A stretch of DNA of 64,000 bases from Glossina fuscipes (taxonomy: Eukaryota; Arthropoda; Insecta; Diptera; Glossinidae): NCBI RefSeq assembly GCF_014805625.2, contig NW_023998422.1, positions 831,762 to 895,761 on the forward strand, in the 5' to 3' direction. Positions within the stretch are counted from its first letter, which is position 1; the number at the start of each line of letters is the position of its first letter. A program made the translations under genes and the position numbers. This document shows positions 60,309 through 64,000 of this stretch, piece by piece. The notes under the pieces are model-generated. The model made no database searches and had not been told where the DNA came from. It was given only the letters and a program-made list of their open reading frames with translations.

Positions 60309-60474
60309 AATGGATGATGACCTGGTTCCGAGAGTTTATTATATTCGCCTGGATGATGTTAATGCAGTTGCGAAAGGAATTTTGCCGAGACAACATGCTA
60401 TTATACTATTTACATTATACGCGGTACATGGTACAAGGGCATTAAATGAAATCACCTTACGAATAGAGGTAGGT
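60309..60474 (+). CDS. First coding exon of an unidentified gene
   Basis: An ATG at about 60309 (GGCAATGG) starts an open frame reading MDDDLVPRVYYIRLDDVNAV, then AKGILPRQHAIILFTLYAVH, ending ATAGAG|GTAGGT. The composition is strongly protein-like and the donor is good. No downstream exon is visible before the window ends, so the gene probably continues past 64000 through a long first intron. It starts about 250 bases right of the LINE, which may therefore sit in its promoter region. I do not recognise it. Confidence 0.6.
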
Positions 60475-60828
60475 TTGTTTGTCTGTCTGTCTGTTTTGTT
60501 TTGTTGTGCTTAATATTTGTTAGAGTTTTTTTGGTGAAATATGGTACACTGACGTGTTTTGCCCCAATTTGAACGCTATTTCGACCACTTCCCCTATAAT
60601 GCTTTATTTTGACAAATCGTTATAGGAATAAGCCAATGACGGTGTAGGATATTTGATGATGACCCGTGGCATACTGTAGTGTTTTCACTTGGTTTTAAGT
60701 AAAAATTGAAGAAATTCCTTTAATAAGTTGCTTACGTTGCAGGCGTGGAAAGGAAAGAAAATCGTATCGTATGTATCTTCCTAGAGTTATTTGCTAAGAT
60801 TTGGAAACGTCGTCTCCCCAACGTAAAT

Positions 60829-60957
60829 TTCATAGATATTCAATACATTTTAGACAAACTAGTTCTTTTCTTTTTATGTGGATAAGAGTGTGAAGTTCAT
60901 AGGTATTCAATACATTTTAGACAAACTAGTTTTTTTCTTTTTCTGTGGATTTGAGTG
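60829..60957. repeat. 67-bp imperfect tandem duplication
   Basis: ATTCAATACATTTTAGACAA starts at 60838 and again at 60905. Similarity runs for about 65 bases on each side. Confidence 0.8.
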
Positions 60958-61600
60958 AGTGACGCAAGCTAAATTCAGATAAATGTGATTTGTGTAAACG
61001 TTCGAGATAGAATAATCTAAGTCGACCCATTCTAACTCATAATTATCAAAGATTTATTTGTGCTGGCGAGCAGTGATCAATTCTCCGAATCGCATTAATA
61101 GCGAATAATTATTGAAATAAAAAATGTCTTGAGTTTTATATACGATAAGAATTCGACCATAAGTCAGTCAGATTATTATATACTTTTGCACATTTTGAGA
61201 GTTTTGAGTTTTGTTTATTTTTCAAACATACCATCCTTGGGCAAGAAAATAATCTAACGTAATTCACAATTACATTAGCAAGCTTTTTAGGTCCATAATG
61301 AGAAAATGATTTTCATGATTTCATTTTTTCTGATTATCTTTCGCGTCTGCAGCACTTAAATACTTGAAAACATAAATCTCTTGTTAATTGTAAATCTACT
61401 TGGAGTTGCGCTTTAAAAATCACAACATTTATAGTAATCTTTTGGGGAAATTAAACAAATTCAGGAATTAATTTGAGTGTAACTCTTTCTCTCCTTCGCA
61501 TTCAAAATATACGAAAATTTGTGCAGCAAGTTAATTAGCATGAATGATGACAGTGATAATAAGAGAGCAGATGCTCCAAGACCTGTACATTCCTGAACAT

Positions 61601-61602
<2 letters not shown>

Positions 61603-61637
<35 letters not shown>
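61603..61637. repeat. (TA)n microsatellite
   Basis: About 17 TA units followed by a GTGTATG-type stretch. Confidence 0.9.
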
Positions 61638-61640
<3 letters not shown>

Positions 61641-61929
61641 CGTGTATGTATGTATATATGCAAATATATGTACTTAGGTAAACACGAAAATATTATGCAC
61701 ATACCCTTACATAAGTATCCATCGTTCGCGCATAATTTACACACAATTTTTAATTCATATGTCGTATAGACATACACACACAAACATATATATATATATA
61801 TGTACATATATATTCATGTATAGATGCACATATTGCACAAATATATATATATGTAGATCCTATCCATTCTATACGAATGAGACTGTAAAGTGAATATTTA
61901 TATACCATGAATGAATGGTTGAACGTGGT

Positions 61930-61967
61930 TGCTTGCCTGCCTGCTTGCTTGCTTGCTTGCTTGCTTG
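61930..61967. repeat. (TTGC)n microsatellite
   Basis: Tandem TTGC/CTGC units, about nine in all. Confidence 0.85.
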
Positions 61968-62718
61968 ATTCCAACTGGCGAATAAGTGCCTCTTTCTTAC
62001 TATATACACATATATATGTGTTTATAGGGCTGTTTGAGCTACTGGGGATACCTAGCCGCTGTTATCCCCTCGTAAAATTTTTTTATTTGTACACCGAGCA
62101 AAATGTTGTCGAGAAATTTACGAAAAAAAAAAAAAAAAATAAAATAAAAAAAATATTAATAAATGAAACAAGGCTTTGAAATTTTTAATTATATAAACTT
62201 ATGTCTGTATGTCACTATTGTTATGTTATTGTTATGCCATTTCCTAGACGTACTTTGCATGGCTTATTATTTACTATTTTCTTAGTAGTTCGTTATGTGG
62301 TCTTTTTTATTATTCTCTTTTTTCAAATTTTTAGTATTTCCTCGCAGTGTAAATAAACTTTTGGGGAACAAGCGTGCCACACTTATATTTTACAGATTGC
62401 ATCCTTAATTGTGTTGTATTCAAATCACTCAAGTCTTCGTTCGTTATGTCATATAGTGCACACTGTACCGTGTGTGACATGTGTGTACGTAGGCATGTAT
62501 AAATATCTATTGTGTGTACGTAAAGATTTGTGAAAGCACTTTGGAAATTATTATTTTTTGCTAGCTTTTCATATTAATGAATGTTTTCTGTTGTACACAC
62601 ATCTACATCTACACTACGTACGCCTGTAAGTATTGTATGATATTTATAGAAAAACTTGTATATTTTGTTGATGAGGATAACGACATCATCTTTGTCCTTA
62701 CATGCATATGAATATACG

Positions 62719-62740
62719 TACACACACACACACACACACA
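62719..62740. repeat. (CA)n microsatellite
   Basis: About eleven CA units, with a second short CA run just after. Confidence 0.85.
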
Positions 62741-63539
62741 TCCACACACGGCCACAAATTCGAAAGGTAGCAGATATATATTTTATATACAAATAGGGAT
62801 AATGGACACGTATGACGAATGATCGTTTCTACAACTGGGAATTGCTATGCTTAGAAAAGAAGTGTGAAAGTTATATTCGGTTTAGAACGAATATTGGATA
62901 TCTGCTTTAATTCCATCAGTCTTTTATATTTCACGGCTTAGGATCTACATTTTATTTCTATTATATATATATGATATAGATACGAGTTATGGAGAGCTTT
63001 CGACAATGTCTGAAGGTCAAAAATCAAATTTTCATACTCTATAATATTGGGTGGGGAGGGCTGATTGTTTTTCACTTTTACAATAAAAGTGATGATTTGT
63101 ATGGTGCATGTGTTGTACTTTATGAGCGGCAAGCAATAAACACGGACAGGTGGTCACTGTTTTTGTTGCATAGACGTGTGGGCGTTGTGGGCATATCCAT
63201 TGAAAAATTTGCGTAATTTTCAAATTCATTTGTGCGAAAGTAAGCATGTTTACACTAGTTATCACGCAATTGCGTAGACGGACAGATGGACTGATGCTTA
63301 AGTGCATTCCGAATTTGAAATTGGCCAAGAATTTACATACCTTATGGGATTTTCGAAGCTTTCTTCTCTGCGCTAAGAAGATTTTGATAAAAAAAATAAA
63401 GCTATGGCACACTACAAAGTTGAGTAAGCGCGACTGATTTTTTTCATTTTTATAGAAATACTACAGGCGTCGCCCATAGAGTATCCGTTCGAATTTTTGT
63501 AGATAGCTTTAGTTTATGAGTAATAAGCAAAAAAAAAAA

Positions 63540-63890
63540 CATGTTTTTCCTTTACTTTACGTAGTATTGCAAGCGTGTCCTTCGACCGATTTAGCCTATT
63601 TCTAAAACCAACCTGAGTGCAAGAATTTCCAGTGTTTCTGCCAAAGTTAAAGTCGACAACTTTATTTTTGCGGCCCGGAGAATGTTTATAACAGATATTG
63701 CACGGACGGACAGAAGCACAGACAGCCAGATGGACATACTCAAATTGATTCACAATTCGGTGCTGAGTCGCTTAGGACCGTTTTTGAAACCGACTTGCGT
63801 GCAAGAACTTCCAAGAGTTCCAATTCCAAAGTTAAGCCCTTGTATGCAGTCTTTTTTTTGAAGGGCCAAATTGCGCGATCTTTACTTTGA
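63540..63890 (-). repeat. Dispersed repeat family A, partial copy
   Basis: It contains the CTGAGTGCAAGAATTTCCAG-like block twice in diverged form (near 63611 and 63797), a TTTTTGCGGCCCG block and an ACGGACGGACAGAAGC block, as in other family A copies. The hairpin end is not present in this piece. Confidence 0.45.
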
Positions 63891-64000
63891 ATAACATATG
63901 ACTTTTAAAGTGCATGGGTTCTTGACACAATTCATTTCCATTTCATATATATATTCACCTTAATTTTGTCGCATCTGTAATCTGGTGTAATTTGTAAAAT

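Larger units (their letters stand above)
60475..64000. other. Presumed intron or intergenic DNA to the right edge
   Basis: No coding exon is recognised. The region contains an imperfect 67-bp tandem duplication, (TA), (CA) and TTGC microsatellites, a decayed family A hairpin near 62876, and family A fragments at about 63130-63390 and 63540-63890. Confidence 0.45.

Noticed and set aside
61535..61974. Tyr/Ile-rich ORFs near 61.5-62.0 kb
   Set aside because: They are translations of TA microsatellites, not proteins.

Overview
The window is nuclear DNA from a higher fly (Diptera: Brachycera). It is AT-rich, with spliced genes using short GT-AG introns, AATAAA poly(A) signals, long repeat-filled intergenic stretches, and several genes that match Drosophila proteins closely. 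It is not Drosophila itself: intergenic regions are large and carry many dispersed repeats unlike the usual Drosophila ones. The sequence alone does not tell me the genus; a calyptrate or tephritid fly is plausible. I rebuilt gene models by hand from splice sites and reading-frame phase. Alignments and cDNA were not available.

Layout, left to right: the 3' end of an unknown + gene (1-147); MRGBP (-); WDR43/UTP5 (+, 8 exons, 610 aa); Pgi (-, 5 exons, 560 aa); an ARL6IP6-like membrane protein (-); an unrecognised two-membrane-segment protein (+, 4 exons, 360 aa); lines (-, one exon); 128up/DRG1 (+, 6 exons, 368 aa); Pds5 (-, 11 exons, 1279 aa); PGAP5/MPPE1 (-, 6 exons, 373 aa). A gene-poor 12 kb follows. 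After it come an orphan beta-propeller-like exon (+), a full-length I-clade LINE (-, both ORFs open) and a lone first exon (+, 60309-60474). The genes serve separate housekeeping roles (chromatin, ribosome biogenesis, glycolysis, translation GTPase, cohesin, GPI-anchor remodelling) plus one developmental regulator; they share location, not a pathway.

Mobile DNA dominates the rest. The most interesting signal is a LINE/SINE pair. A class-II-tRNA-derived SINE near 44.5 kb ends in a segment resembling the 3' end of the intact I-type LINE at 54.4-60.0 kb, including a TAA-type tail. An old relative of that LINE lies antisense in a Pds5 intron. Other elements are a piggyBac-type MITE with TTAA borders, three mariner relics (one split by a nested insertion), an unclassified 829-bp GC-richer insert with a perfect 15-bp target duplication, and at least three other repeat families. 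One of these keeps a terminal hairpin whose stem shows a compensatory change.
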